Shown in pieces: positions 6,794 through 13,865 of a stretch of 36,098 bases of DNA. Source of the stretch: a virus; IMG/VR virus record IMGVR_UViG_3300034682_000193, positions 1-36,098 of that record, one strand, 5' to 3'. The translations under genes and the position numbers were made by a program. A model generated the notes under the pieces. It was not told where the DNA came from, did not search any database, and worked only from the letters and a program-made list of their open reading frames with translations. Positions within the stretch are counted from its first letter, which is position 1. Each line of letters opens with the position of its first letter.

Positions 6794-7116
6794 GCGGGGA
6801 TTCCTCGCGTGCGGCGCGTAGCGCGGTTGATGGGGGAGGTCGACCGAACGCGGACGCCCTGGCGGTCAAGCCAGCGGTGCGCGGCCTGTGCGGCCAGTCG
6901 ATTGAGGGGAAACGTGATGCCGCCGAGCGTCAGCGAGCGGTGCGATACCCCCACGCTCCGGCTGGCGCTGGCGGCGACCTTCAGGAGCGACTCGCGCGGC
7001 GCGGCGGTGTACAAGCCGGCCCAGAGCCAGCCTTGGCACACCATCAGGACGATGGATTCGCCCTGATGGCCGGTGGCGAATTGCTGCTCCACTGGCAGCG
7101 CGGTATGCACGCTCAT
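6790..7116 (-). CDS. Hypothetical early phage protein
   Basis: 108 aa. Hydrophobic strand SIVLMVCQGWLWAGLYTAAP (about 20-40) is followed by basic segments SRSVGVSHRSLTLGG and RWLDRQGVRVRS. No family recognised. It is kept mainly because it fits without gap in the operon, with ATGA overlaps on both sides and GC-rich third codon positions. Confidence 0.55.
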   Translation of the reverse strand: MSVHTALPVEQQFATGHQGESIVLMVCQGWLWAGLYTAAPRESLLKVAASASRSVGVSHRSLTLGGITFPLNRLAAQAAHRWLDRQGVRVRSTSPINRATRRTRGIPA

Positions 7117-7385
7117 GCTGTCAGCGCCAGGTCGCGGGCTTTGGCGATCTCGGCCTCGGCGACGGCGATGCCGATGGCGGTCAAGGTCGCCTTGCGCGGC
7201 AGCTGCGGATCGTCGTACCTGATCAGCACCCGCTCATCCAGCCAGTTCATGACGCGGCGCGTGAACAGCTTCTCGGGGCGGTTGCGAGGTGCAAAGCCGT
7301 TCGCGGTGCGGTGTAGGGTGTGGTCGGATGCGCCATGCGCTGCGAGCAACGCGGCTTTTTCCTTCGGCTTCAGTGGAGCGGCCAT
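7113..7385 (-). CDS. Small phage early protein, unknown function
   Basis: 90 aa with a good ribosome-binding site (AGGAGA, 7 bases before ATG). Basic helical N-terminus (LKPKEKAALLAAHG), then a winged-helix-like stretch FTRRVMNWLDERVLIRYDDP followed by LPRKATLTAIGIAVAEAEI. This pattern could be a DNA-binding wHTH. The upstream gene shares the phrase KEKAAL, an internal similarity of the two neighbours. Function not known. Confidence 0.6.
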   Translation of the reverse strand: MAAPLKPKEKAALLAAHGASDHTLHRTANGFAPRNRPEKLFTRRVMNWLDERVLIRYDDPQLPRKATLTAIGIAVAEAEIAKARDLALTA

Positions 7386-7400
7386 GGGCAGTTCTCCTGG

Positions 7401-7721
7401 TCAGGCAGCGATGGGCGTGGAAGGGGACTGGGCGGCGATCTCGGCCAGGACCTCGCCGCGATGGCGGGCAAGCAGGGAGATCGGGATGCGCAGGTGGGCA
7501 AGGCTCGCGTCGGTCCAGCGCAGTTCGGCCAACGCGGCTTTTTCCTTCGGTACCGGGCGGGTCGCCAGGCCACAGCGATGGCATTCGATGTGCAGCAGCG
7601 GCGGGCAGGGGGCGCCCAAGCGATGGCCGGTCGGTGCGCCTTCGGTCACGACGATTTGCGGTCGGTGGCCGGGCGCGCACAGAGGCACTGAGTCGGGCAG
7701 CGGGCGAGCGGTCTGGCGCAT
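7401..7721 (-). CDS. Small zinc-ribbon-like phage protein
   Basis: 106 aa from the ATG at 7721, 2 bases after the preceding stop; the upstream open frame lies inside other genes. A Cys-containing N-terminal half has HIECHRCGLATRP (CxxC) with earlier Cys at about 15 and 39, so one zinc site is possible. The second half is helical (KEKAALAELRWTDASLAHLR, then LLARHRGEVLAEIAA). No family is recognised. Confidence 0.55.
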   Translation of the reverse strand: MRQTARPLPDSVPLCAPGHRPQIVVTEGAPTGHRLGAPCPPLLHIECHRCGLATRPVPKEKAALAELRWTDASLAHLRIPISLLARHRGEVLAEIAAQSPSTPIAA

Positions 7722-7723
7722 GG

Positions 7724-7873
7724 TCAGCCCCTCACCGAGGTGCTGAGCGCCCAGCGCGCCTTGGCTGCATCGCGGTCCGTGTGCGCCTGGTGGATCTCCG
7801 CGATACGTAGCGGCACGACAACCGCAGCCACCAGCGCAACAGCTGCCCAAGCGAGGCGGAGGCGCCGGCTCAT
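7724..7873 (-). CDS. 49-residue single-span membrane protein
   Basis: The start at 7873 overlaps the upstream stop (ATGA). The protein is a basic start (MSRRLR), one membrane span (about LAWAAVALVAAVVVPL, residues 7-22) and a charged tail with HTDRDAAKAR. Size and layout resemble small early phage inner-membrane proteins that alter host envelope functions; that role is a guess. Confidence 0.6.
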   Translation of the reverse strand: MSRRLRLAWAAVALVAAVVVPLRIAEIHQAHTDRDAAKARWALSTSVRG

Positions 7874-8124
7874 GCGGCACCGCCTTGGACGCGGGCGACG
7901 GCTCGCTGGCAACGAGGGCACGTCACCGGCTGCGATTCGCACACCGTCCAGCCGACCGAGCGGCGACCAGGCTGTGCGCCGCACATTGCTTTGCCTGCGA
8001 ATCCAGAGCTGCGGCGCACTTCGGCTGCGGAGACCGCGTGCAGATTTCTGCCTTGCCCGCGCTCCAAACCGTTTGTGCACCTGCCGGCGAGTTTCGCCGC
8101 AACAACATCGAGAGGAACGCTCAT
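7870..8124 (-). CDS. Hypothetical early phage protein with C-terminal CxxC
   Basis: 84 aa. ATGA overlaps on both ends support it. The N-terminus has a helix (LDVVAAKLAGRC). The middle has MCGAQPGRRSVGW, and the C-terminus has VCESQPVTCPRCQRAV. Four Cys could form a zinc site but the spacing is not a standard ribbon. No family recognised. Confidence 0.55.
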   Translation of the reverse strand: MSVPLDVVAAKLAGRCTNGLERGQGRNLHAVSAAEVRRSSGFAGKAMCGAQPGRRSVGWTVCESQPVTCPRCQRAVARVQGGAA

Positions 8125-8345
8125 GCCCGCACCTCGGCTGACATGTCGCGCGAGCAGGCTTCCAGGCGGAGGCTGGCGACGCCCATGCGCCGGGAGCGGC
8201 GCAACTGATTGCGGTTGTGTTCGCCCTTGCTACGGACCCACAGGGTCCGAGCGGTGCTGTGATCGCGTGCTGCCACTGCCCGCAGGGCCTTCACGGCCAA
8301 CAGGGGCAGCGGGCTCGGGGTTGGATCGGCGTAGCGATGAGACAT
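8121..8345 (-). CDS. Small basic protein, first gene of the leftward early operon
   Basis: 74 aa. The start has a strong ribosome-binding site (AGGAGCGCC then ATG). The sequence is rich in Arg and Ala (LLAVKALRAVAARDHSTART, HNRNQLRRSRRMG), so nucleic-acid binding is possible. The presumed PL -10 box is about 130 bp upstream, which leaves a leader of roughly 120 nt rich in G and C; an antitermination site could lie there but I see no recognisable nut-like motif. Confidence 0.55.
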   Translation of the reverse strand: MSHRYADPTPSPLPLLAVKALRAVAARDHSTARTLWVRSKGEHNRNQLRRSRRMGVASLRLEACSRDMSAEVRA

Positions 8346-8473
8346 GGCGCGCTCCTGTTCGAAGGAGGGCGCCGGCGGGTCAGTAGCCGAGGGGGCGGCT
8401 ATCGCCGGTCAGGGGAGGGCCCGGCGAGTGGCGACCCGCCGGTCGCCCGCCAGCTGCAAAGCTGGCAGGACGG

Positions 8474-8515
8474 ACTCTACAAACAAACTTGCGTGCTCGT
8501 CAACAAGAAAACTTG
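8474..8515 (-). promoter_or_regulatory. Leftward early promoter PL with two operators
   Basis: On the minus strand a -35 TTGACG (plus 8498-8503) and a -10 TAGAGT (plus 8474-8479) are separated by 18 bp. The operator CAAACAAACTTG (8480-8491) lies inside the spacer. A second operator, CAAGAAAACTTG (8504-8515), touches the -35 box. Both match the CAAG-N4-CTTG palindrome found at the rightward promoter, so the same repressor should close both promoters. Rest of 8346-8625: two GGGTCAA copies 15 bp apart (8561 and 8576) and otherwise no gene that I can support. Confidence 0.75.
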
Positions 8516-8625
8516 CGAAATCGGGCGATCACCTCGTAAACCCTGACCTTCGGCCTTCTTGGGTCAAAGCTGAATGGGTCAACGGGTGCTAACCTCCGGG
8601 CCTTCTATGGAGGGAGGGGAGGTGT

Positions 8626-8919
8626 ATGGAAGTGTTCTTCAGCACGCTGGGTGCGCTGGGTGTGTGGCTCGTGGCGCTGGCCGTGCTTGCTTTGGCCGTC
8701 ATGGGGCTGCTTATGCCCTTGGCCGTGTTCGGCATCAAACCTCTTTTGCGGGTGCTCATTGAGGAGCAGCGCAGGAACAACCGTTTGCTCGGGAGGCAGG
8801 TGCTGCGGGATCAGGGTATTGAGCCGGAGGACGTGGCAGGAGTAGCCACGTCCAGAGATGATGGTGAGCCGCAGACGCTGCAGGACTTCATTCGCGAGCG
8901 TGACGGGCACAAGCCGTAA
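8626..8919 (+). CDS. Small membrane protein in the immunity region (superinfection-exclusion candidate)
   Basis: 97 aa with a very strong ribosome-binding region (GGAGGGAGGGGAGGTGT before ATG). Residues about 6-38 are one long or two short membrane spans (LGVWLVALAVLALAVMGLLM). A cytoplasmic tail with basic (EEQRRNNRLLGRQ) and acidic parts follows. It is rightward, while the flanking operon and the repressor are leftward, so it has its own promoter; TGC-TAACCT (8587-8595) could be an extended -10. A separately transcribed membrane protein beside the repressor is typical of lysogeny genes such as superinfection exclusion (inference). It converges with the next gene, 9 bp away, with no obvious terminator between. 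Confidence 0.65.
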   Translation: MEVFFSTLGALGVWLVALAVLALAVMGLLMPLAVFGIKPLLRVLIEEQRRNNRLLGRQVLRDQGIEPEDVAGVATSRDDGEPQTLQDFIRERDGHKP

Positions 8920-8928
8920 GGGAACCAA

Positions 8929-9288
8929 TCAAGGGCGTGGCAAAACTGCGGCCATGTTCTTGATGAGCCCTGTTTGTTCGAGGGGGAAGCCCTCCATGAT
9001 GGCTTCCCTTGCTTCTTCCATTTCGCTCAGCAAGGCGCGCAGCTCTGCCGTTGATAGGTCGCTAAGACGCTGTCTCAGAACCAGGTGCTGGTCGACAAGC
9101 CACGCAAGCTGGAACGCGTCGCAAAGCATGCGAATTCGTCGAATATATGCCAAGGCGGTAGCTTCGCTTGGCTCATGTGCGTGGCACTGGCGCAGGCATC
9201 TTGCGTCGGGCGGCCGTGCTTGCTGCCGGACCTTGTTAGCGAGTGCCTGCGCGAGAGCTTCCAGTGCTGCCGCTTCCTTCATGATCAA
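8929..9288 (-). CDS. Repressor-operon partner, unknown function
   Basis: 119 aa; it starts inside the end of the repressor gene (53-bp overlap) with AAGGGG upstream. The ATG at 9282 is an equally good start by spacing. Mostly helical: ALEALAQALANKVRQQARPP, a middle helix LAYIRRIRMLCDAFQLAWLV, and an acidic helix LSTAELRALLSEMEEAREAI. No DNA-binding motif seen. Co-transcription with a repressor lacking its own cleavage domain makes it a candidate modulator or inducer-sensing partner (inference). Confidence 0.6.
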   Translation of the reverse strand: MIMKEAAALEALAQALANKVRQQARPPDARCLRQCHAHEPSEATALAYIRRIRMLCDAFQLAWLVDQHLVLRQRLSDLSTAELRALLSEMEEAREAIMEGFPLEQTGLIKNMAAVLPRP

Positions 9289-9769
9289 CCCCCTTTGAAA
9301 TCTGGCGCTTCCGCAGGTGCGCGGTAAAGTCGACCACGTTGTCCGGCGTGACTGTCTTCTCCTGACGGGCGGTCAGATAGCTGTGAGCCAGGATGACAAT
9401 CGAGGCGTCGCTGGCATCCTCTGGATCGAACGGCGATCCAAGAGCGAGACAGGCCAGGCGGACAAGTTGGTACGACGCGGCAAGCGTAGGGGCGTCGAGT
9501 TGCACGGTTTGAGACTGCGCAGCTCGGGGCGTTGAGAGCGCATTCAGTGGCTCATCCTTGTGCCAGCCAAGGAACTGCTCGACTGACATGCCGAACGCGC
9601 GCGCAAGCTCCACCATGTACCTGGGGCGGCGTGTCGGGGTATCTAGTAGCTGCTGGATGTGCTGGTACTTCACGTTGGGTGCGCCCGCAGCGCGGACACG
9701 GGCTGCCAGAGCCTCAACGCCAAGCCCGTGGGCCTCCATCAGGCCCCGTGTGATTTCACCGATCAACAT
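9236..9769 (-). CDS. CI-type phage repressor without peptidase domain
   Basis: 177 aa. The N-terminal about 65 residues are a Cro/CI helix-turn-helix domain (GEITRGLMEAHGLGVEALAA, VKYQHIQQLLDTPTRRPRYM, then LARAFGMSVEQFLGW). The C-terminal 110 residues are helical and lack the S24/LexA signature (no cleavage Ala-Gly site followed by Ser and Lys motifs seen). So classic RecA-stimulated self-cleavage is not expected, and induction must go another way. The ATG lies 1 bp from operator 9771-9782, and I see no Shine-Dalgarno sequence, so a leaderless mRNA is possible. It should bind the CAAG-N4-CTTG operators at PL and PR. Confidence 0.8.
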   Translation of the reverse strand: MLIGEITRGLMEAHGLGVEALAARVRAAGAPNVKYQHIQQLLDTPTRRPRYMVELARAFGMSVEQFLGWHKDEPLNALSTPRAAQSQTVQLDAPTLAASYQLVRLACLALGSPFDPEDASDASIVILAHSYLTARQEKTVTPDNVVDFTAHLRKRQISKGVDHEGSGSTGSSRAGTR

Positions 9770-9770
9770 G

Positions 9771-9832
9771 CAAGCAATCTTGCACTGTTGATTCGCAAGA
9801 AAGATTGCGTTAGTTTATCGCAAGAATTCTTG
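9771..9832 (+). promoter_or_regulatory. Rightward promoter PR with three evenly spaced operators
   Basis: Three operators start at 9771 (CAAGCAATCTTG), 9796 (CAAGAAAGATTG) and 9821 (CAAGAATTCTTG), exactly 25 bp apart. A promoter with -35 TTGATT (9788-9793), a 17-bp spacer and -10 TAGTTT (9811-9816) reads rightward to the Cro-like gene. The middle operator fills the spacer and the third covers the start point. The first lies against the repressor start, as expected for autoregulation. The layout resembles lambda OR in logic but with a different operator. Confidence 0.8.
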
Positions 9833-9846
9833 TGAACGGGCATTTC

Positions 9847-10173
9847 ATGACCCCTCTGCAACGGGCTATCGCGATCTGTGGGACCCAGAGTGAGCTGGCG
9901 CGGCGTGTGACCGGCAAGCCTGCGACTGGCTACGTCTATCACTGGCGAAAGAACGGTGTGACCGAGGAGGTGGCGATCGCCATCGAGAGGGCGGTCGCCT
10001 CGGCGATGGCCGAGAACCAGGATGCCGCAAAGCGGGCCGCCACCCTCGGGGGCAGAGTAACCGCCGACGAGCTGATACCGGACGTGCGCTGGGAGCGTGA
10101 TGCTGGTGGCACCATCGTCGGCTACTTCAAGCGCGTCAGCGGATCGCTGGGGGGAGCCAGTGCCAGCCCGTGA
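9847..10173 (+). CDS. cro: Cro/YdaS-like DNA-binding regulator
   Basis: 108 aa. A GTG at 9832 is open but lies inside the third operator, so I chose the ATG at 9847, about 24 nt after the predicted transcript start. The N-terminal domain (PLQRAIAICGTQSELARRV, then YVYHWRKNGVTEEVAIAIER) is the short helix-turn-helix typical of YdaS/Cro proteins that face a CI gene. The C-terminal part (ADELIPDVRWERD) also recurs in that family. Divergent from the repressor across three operators, it is the natural Cro. Sure of the class, less of the exact family. Confidence 0.8.
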   Translation: MTPLQRAIAICGTQSELARRVTGKPATGYVYHWRKNGVTEEVAIAIERAVASAMAENQDAAKRAATLGGRVTADELIPDVRWERDAGGTIVGYFKRVSGSLGGASASP

Positions 10174-10516
10174 CCCAGCGCTAATCGTCTCCATAGCTCG
10201 CTACGGCTGGGTGCGCGGCCACCAGCGCTACCGCCTTTTCCGCATCCGGCAGCAGATCCGCAAGAGCGGGGTGGTGATGATCCTCCTGGCGATGATTGCC
10301 GCTCTTGCGCTGGGAGTGCACGGGCACCCACAGGATCGCAACAACCCCGCCTGCCCCGGTGCGAGCGTCAAAGGATCGGATGGTTTGAAAGCGCATGCGC
10401 TGAGGGAACGTGATGATCTCTGGCATGGCAGCAATGTTGATCGACGCACTGCGCAGCGCGGAACGATGAAATGCTCGGTGTTTCAGGGGGAGCGCTATGA
10501 CCTGTCTTCGCTCTGA
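10160..10516 (+). CDS. Small single-span membrane protein, unknown
   Basis: 118 aa from the GTG at 10160, which follows a strong GGGGGGAG site; the frame is open further upstream but only within cro. A basic N-terminal part (RGHQRYRLFRIRQQIRKSG) is followed by one membrane span (VVMILLAMIAALALGV, about 38-53). A polar tail with one Cys and a second near the end completes it. It overlaps cro by 14 bp and the CII-like gene by 20 bp. Function unknown. The tail codons look less biased, so the true end function is uncertain. Confidence 0.5.
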   Translation: MPARDPALIVSIARYGWVRGHQRYRLFRIRQQIRKSGVVMILLAMIAALALGVHGHPQDRNNPACPGASVKGSDGLKAHALRERDDLWHGSNVDRRTAQRGTMKCSVFQGERYDLSSL

Positions 10517-11027
10517 TCTTCATTGGCGGGATGCCTTGAATAATGCAGTTTCGTGCGCGCCGGGTGGAGTGCAAGACGCTGCTGCCCACATCAGCAAGCG
10601 CCGTGGGAAATCCATTACCACGGAGACACTACGGAAGAAGCTTCGTGGAATAGAGGGTGAATCCATCTCGATGGAGATGGCCGAGATCCTCACCGAGTAC
10701 CTGCAGCGCTTCGTCGGTACCCAGGCGATGGCAACTGACTGGGTGTGCTCGTTGGCTGGGCAGTTTGGCTTGATGGTGGATTACGTGCCAGCGCCGCCCG
10801 CAGGCGGTTGGCCGGATGAACTGGCTGCAATCCAGGCAAAGCTTCTGGAGCTGCACAAGTTGACTGGTCAGCTGGCTGGCGCTGGCATCGACGCCTTGGC
10901 GGATCGGCGACTGACCGTACCCGAGGCAGATCGCATCCAAGACCTATCCCGCGAGGTACGCACGCTTTGCTTCCGTCTGGAGCGCAACGCGTGCCGGGCT
11001 GCTGGTTTGCAGGGAGCTGAGGACTGA
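10497..11027 (+). CDS. CII-like phage regulatory protein
   Basis: 176 aa with a strong ribosome-binding site (GGGGGAG before ATG). The N-terminal domain (WRDALNNAVSCAPGGVQDAA, AHISKRRGKSITTETLRKKL, then ISMEMAEILTEYLQ) is the helix-turn-helix of the phage regulatory CII family (Phage_CP76 type). The second half is helical (about 100-170), probably oligomerisation. Position after cro matches CII: it would act on lysogeny promoters such as the repressor or integrase. No direct-repeat target of the lambda type was found. Confidence 0.7.
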   Translation: MTCLRSDLHWRDALNNAVSCAPGGVQDAAAHISKRRGKSITTETLRKKLRGIEGESISMEMAEILTEYLQRFVGTQAMATDWVCSLAGQFGLMVDYVPAPPAGGWPDELAAIQAKLLELHKLTGQLAGAGIDALADRRLTVPEADRIQDLSREVRTLCFRLERNACRAAGLQGAED

Positions 11028-11028
11028 C

Positions 11029-11259
11029 GTGGCGATTCACCACGCCCCTCGATCTAAGTATCGATGGCGTGGCCGAGCCAGCGCTTCTGCGCGGCAAGCC
11101 ATGGAGCTTGCAGCACTCGCGTTGACTGATGCAGTGCCAGGTTTGGTAGGCGACGAAGCATTGGCGGAGCGCGAGCGCATCCGCCGGCGACAAGAGAAGC
11201 AAGACAACCGGCAGCACTGCCTGCCTTTGGGGAACCCAGATGTACCAAGCAAGCATTGA
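11029..11259 (+). CDS. Small basic phage protein, unknown
   Basis: 76 aa with a GTG start one base after the CII-like stop; GAGG upstream. Arg-rich N-terminus (HHAPRSKYRWRGRASASARQ), a helical middle (MELAALALTDAVPGLVGDEA) and a charged helix with ERERIRRRQEKQDN. Looks like a nucleic-acid-binding or replication accessory peptide by position just before the primase-helicase. No family recognised. Confidence 0.5.
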   Translation: MAIHHAPRSKYRWRGRASASARQAMELAALALTDAVPGLVGDEALAERERIRRRQEKQDNRQHCLPLGNPDVPSKH

Positions 11260-11434
11260 ATCGGCCCCATCCCCCCGGGTGGCTTGTGAAAGGCCGCGTG
11301 CTGCCCACTCTATTGAATCCGCCCTGGCATCGAGAGCGATTCTCGATACCAGCGATGGGTCCTTCCTGGGCCCCTCGGACGCGGGTAATCAGACGCGCAT
11401 TTCCTGGCTAGATAGCGGCTCGGGAAACTACTGA
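11240..11434 (+). CDS. Possible small ORF between the basic protein and primase
   Basis: 64 aa. ATG follows GGGGAACCCAG, and the stop abuts the primase ATG (TGA-ATG), which would give coupling. The sequence is Ser/Ala-rich without a fold signature. The DNA contains a 7-bp inverted repeat (11329-11335 with 11341-11347, ATCGAGA/TCTCGAT). It could equally be an untranslated leader of the primase gene. Low confidence. Confidence 0.35.
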   Translation: MYQASIESAPSPRVACERPRAAHSIESALASRAILDTSDGSFLGPSDAGNQTRISWLDSGSGNY

Positions 11435-13849
11435 ATGTCTGAGAACTATGGGGATGTGCTGCAGCAGCTACAGTCAGCCGGCCTGCTGGTCACCGAGCTG
11501 GACACCACCGGGCGCATGGTGCGCTGCCGCGTCGAAGGGTCGCGCGAGCGTCGCGGTTGGTACGCGCTCCACGAACTGAACACGCAGGCCGGAGAGGTCC
11601 TGGTCGTCGGCACGTACGGCGTCTGGCACGGCAACGAAAATGGCGCGACCAAGGTTGATCTGCGCAAGCGCGACAAGACCTTCTCCGAAGAACAACGCGA
11701 AGCGCTGCGCAACCGTCTGGCCGAGGATCGTCGCAGGGCGGAGTCCGCTCGCCTGTCTCAGGCGAAGCGGGCAGCAGAACGGGCATCGTCGGCCTGGGCC
11801 AAGGCCAATGCAGTTGGCGAGGCCGACTACCTGGTCAGCAAGGGCGTGCAGGGCTTCGGCCTGCGCTATGGCACCACGGGCGCCGCACTCGTTCCGCTGC
11901 TGGACGTGAACGGCCAGGTGCATGGCCTGCAGGTGCTGCGCAGCGCCAAGCTTGCCGCAGCAGGGCGCAAGCCAGCCAAGGAATATTGGCCAGCGGGCAT
12001 GGTCAAGAAAGGCCACTTCCACCTGATCGGCGGAACTCCTCAGTGGATCCTGCTGGTGGCCGAGGGCTATGCCACCGCCGCCACGTTGCACATGGCGACC
12101 GGCTACCCGGTGGCCGTGGCGTTCGACGCCGGCAACATGCTGGCCGTCGCCTCGGCCTTGGCGAAGCGCTATCGCGGCATCAGGATGCTCCTGTGCGCCG
12201 ATGACGACGTGCTGCAGAGGTGCCGGCACTGCAAGAGCCGCTTGGTGCTTGCCGACCATCCGCAATTCTGCCCATCGTGCGCGCAGCCACATGGCGCGTC
12301 GAATGCCGGCCTGCTCGGTGCCGAGGCCGCAGCGCTGGACGTGGGCGGAGCGGTGCTGCAACCCGTCTTTGTCGATGAGCCGGCCAGGCGTGAGCACTTC
12401 ATCGACAGCGGCCGAAAGGTCAGCGACTTCAACGATCTGCACGCCCGTGAGGGCCTGCATGTCGTGCGGGCGCAGGTCGAGGCCCGTCTCACGGAGCTTT
12501 CATGGCGAGTGCCTGCAGAAAAACGCGCGCCTTCCACCACCAGCGACGGGGGCGAGGGGAGTGACCGCTTGGCTCCCATCCATTCGCTGACCGAGCTGCT
12601 CGAGCGCTTCGCGCTGGTCTATGGGCAGGGCGGCACGGTGTTCGACCACAAAGAGCACATGTTGGTTGCCCTAGGCGACATGCGCGATGCCTGCGTGCGG
12701 AAAGAACTGCATCGAGCGTGGATGGAGCACTCGGATCGATCCATCGTGCGCGTGCGGGAAGTGGACTTCGACCCGTCATGCGAGAAGCCCGGGGTGACCT
12801 GCAATCTATTTGCCGGTTGGCCGACCGTGCCGCAGGAAGGCAACTGCGAGAGACTGTTGCAGCTGCTCTGGCACATGTGCGGAAACGAGGCCAACCAGAA
12901 GGCGCTGTATGACTGGGTGGTCAAGTGGCTTGCGTACCCGCTGCAACATCCAGGCGCCAAAATGAAATCGACCATCGTCATTCATGGTCCGCAGGGCACC
13001 GGCAAGAACATGTTCTTTGATGAGTACATGAAGCTCTACGGTGACTACGGTCGCGTGCTCGACCAGGCAGCGCTGGAAGACAAGTTCAATGACTGGGCAA
13101 GCCGCAAGCTGTTCCTGCTGGCCGATGAGGTGGTTGCACGCACCGAGGTGTACCACCTCAAGAACAAGCTCAAGGCGCTGATCACTGGCGACCGCATCCG
13201 CATCAACCCGAAGAACATCCAGGCCTACGAGGAGGACAACCACGCGAACCTGGTGTTCCTCTCCAACGAGGCGATGCCTGTCGTGCTGGAGGAGGATGAC
13301 CGGCGCCACGCAGTGATCTGGACGCCGGACAAGCTCAGTCAAGAGTTCTACACCGAGGTGCTGGCCGAAATCCGCAATGGCGCCACGGCTGCGCTGCACC
13401 ACTACTTGTTGCAGGTGGATCTGACCGGCTTCACCAATGGCACCAACCCGCCGATGACCCAGGCGAAAGAGGAGCTGATTGGCCTGAGCCAGGATAGCCC
13501 GCAGCGATTCCTGGACGAGCTGTACGGCGATGACATACCGGGGTTAAAGCCCATGCCAGCGCTGTCGAAAGAGTGGTACGAGGTCTACAAGGCCTGGTGC
13601 GCGCGTGAGGGCCTGCCGCGCCCGGCACCTTCGCCAAAGTTCATCAATGCGCTGGTGCGCAAGCGCCAGATCATCCACCCGGACAGAGCGCGGAAACGCT
13701 ACCAGATCGAGCAGAGCGTGAACGGGCCTCACGGCTTCCTGATGCTCGGCAACTGCACCGTGCCAGACGGCAGGACAGAGGCGGCATGGCTGGGTGACCA
13801 GGTCGTGTCGTTCCGTCGCATGTTCTCCGACTACAAGGGGCGCGCGTGA
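11435..13849 (+). CDS. Phage primase-helicase (TOPRIM plus SF3/DUF5906 helicase)
   Basis: 804 aa. It would synthesise primers and unwind DNA at the phage origin. Residues 1-130 form an N-terminal module with a charged helix. The TOPRIM domain spans about 150-315, with the Glu motif LLVAEGYATA (E210) and the acidic LLCADDD (D256-D258). A four-Cys zinc ribbon (C263, C266, C279, C282) is inserted directly after the acidic motif. Residues about 385-710 are the superfamily 3 helicase: Walker A GPQGTGKN (518-525), Walker B-like LFLLADEV (559-566) and sensor NLVFLSN (605-611), as in DUF5906/D5-like phage proteins. The C-terminal about 90 residues may bind DNA. Start chosen at the ATG after TGA. It is the only replication enzyme seen, so polymerase and loader are probably taken from the host. 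Confidence 0.92.
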   Translation: MSENYGDVLQQLQSAGLLVTELDTTGRMVRCRVEGSRERRGWYALHELNTQAGEVLVVGTYGVWHGNENGATKVDLRKRDKTFSEEQREALRNRLAEDRRRAESARLSQAKRAAERASSAWAKANAVGEADYLVSKGVQGFGLRYGTTGAALVPLLDVNGQVHGLQVLRSAKLAAAGRKPAKEYWPAGMVKKGHFHLIGGTPQWILLVAEGYATAATLHMATGYPVAVAFDAGNMLAVASALAKRYRGIRMLLCADDDVLQRCRHCKSRLVLADHPQFCPSCAQPHGASNAGLLGAEAAALDVGGAVLQPVFVDEPARREHFIDSGRKVSDFNDLHAREGLHVVRAQVEARLTELSWRVPAEKRAPSTTSDGGEGSDRLAPIHSLTELLERFALVYGQGGTVFDHKEHMLVALGDMRDACVRKELHRAWMEHSDRSIVRVREVDFDPSCEKPGVTCNLFAGWPTVPQEGNCERLLQLLWHMCGNEANQKALYDWVVKWLAYPLQHPGAKMKSTIVIHGPQGTGKNMFFDEYMKLYGDYGRVLDQAALEDKFNDWASRKLFLLADEVVARTEVYHLKNKLKALITGDRIRINPKNIQAYEEDNHANLVFLSNEAMPVVLEEDDRRHAVIWTPDKLSQEFYTEVLAEIRNGATAALHHYLLQVDLTGFTNGTNPPMTQAKEELIGLSQDSPQRFLDELYGDDIPGLKPMPALSKEWYEVYKAWCAREGLPRPAPSPKFINALVRKRQIIHPDRARKRYQIEQSVNGPHGFLMLGNCTVPDGRTEAAWLGDQVVSFRRMFSDYKGRA

Positions 13850-13865
13850 TCCCTATGCCCATCAA

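Noticed and set aside
6430-7746. 438-residue plus-strand ORF
   Set aside because: Ser/Arg/Gly-rich shadow of several coupled minus-strand genes, with no start signal.
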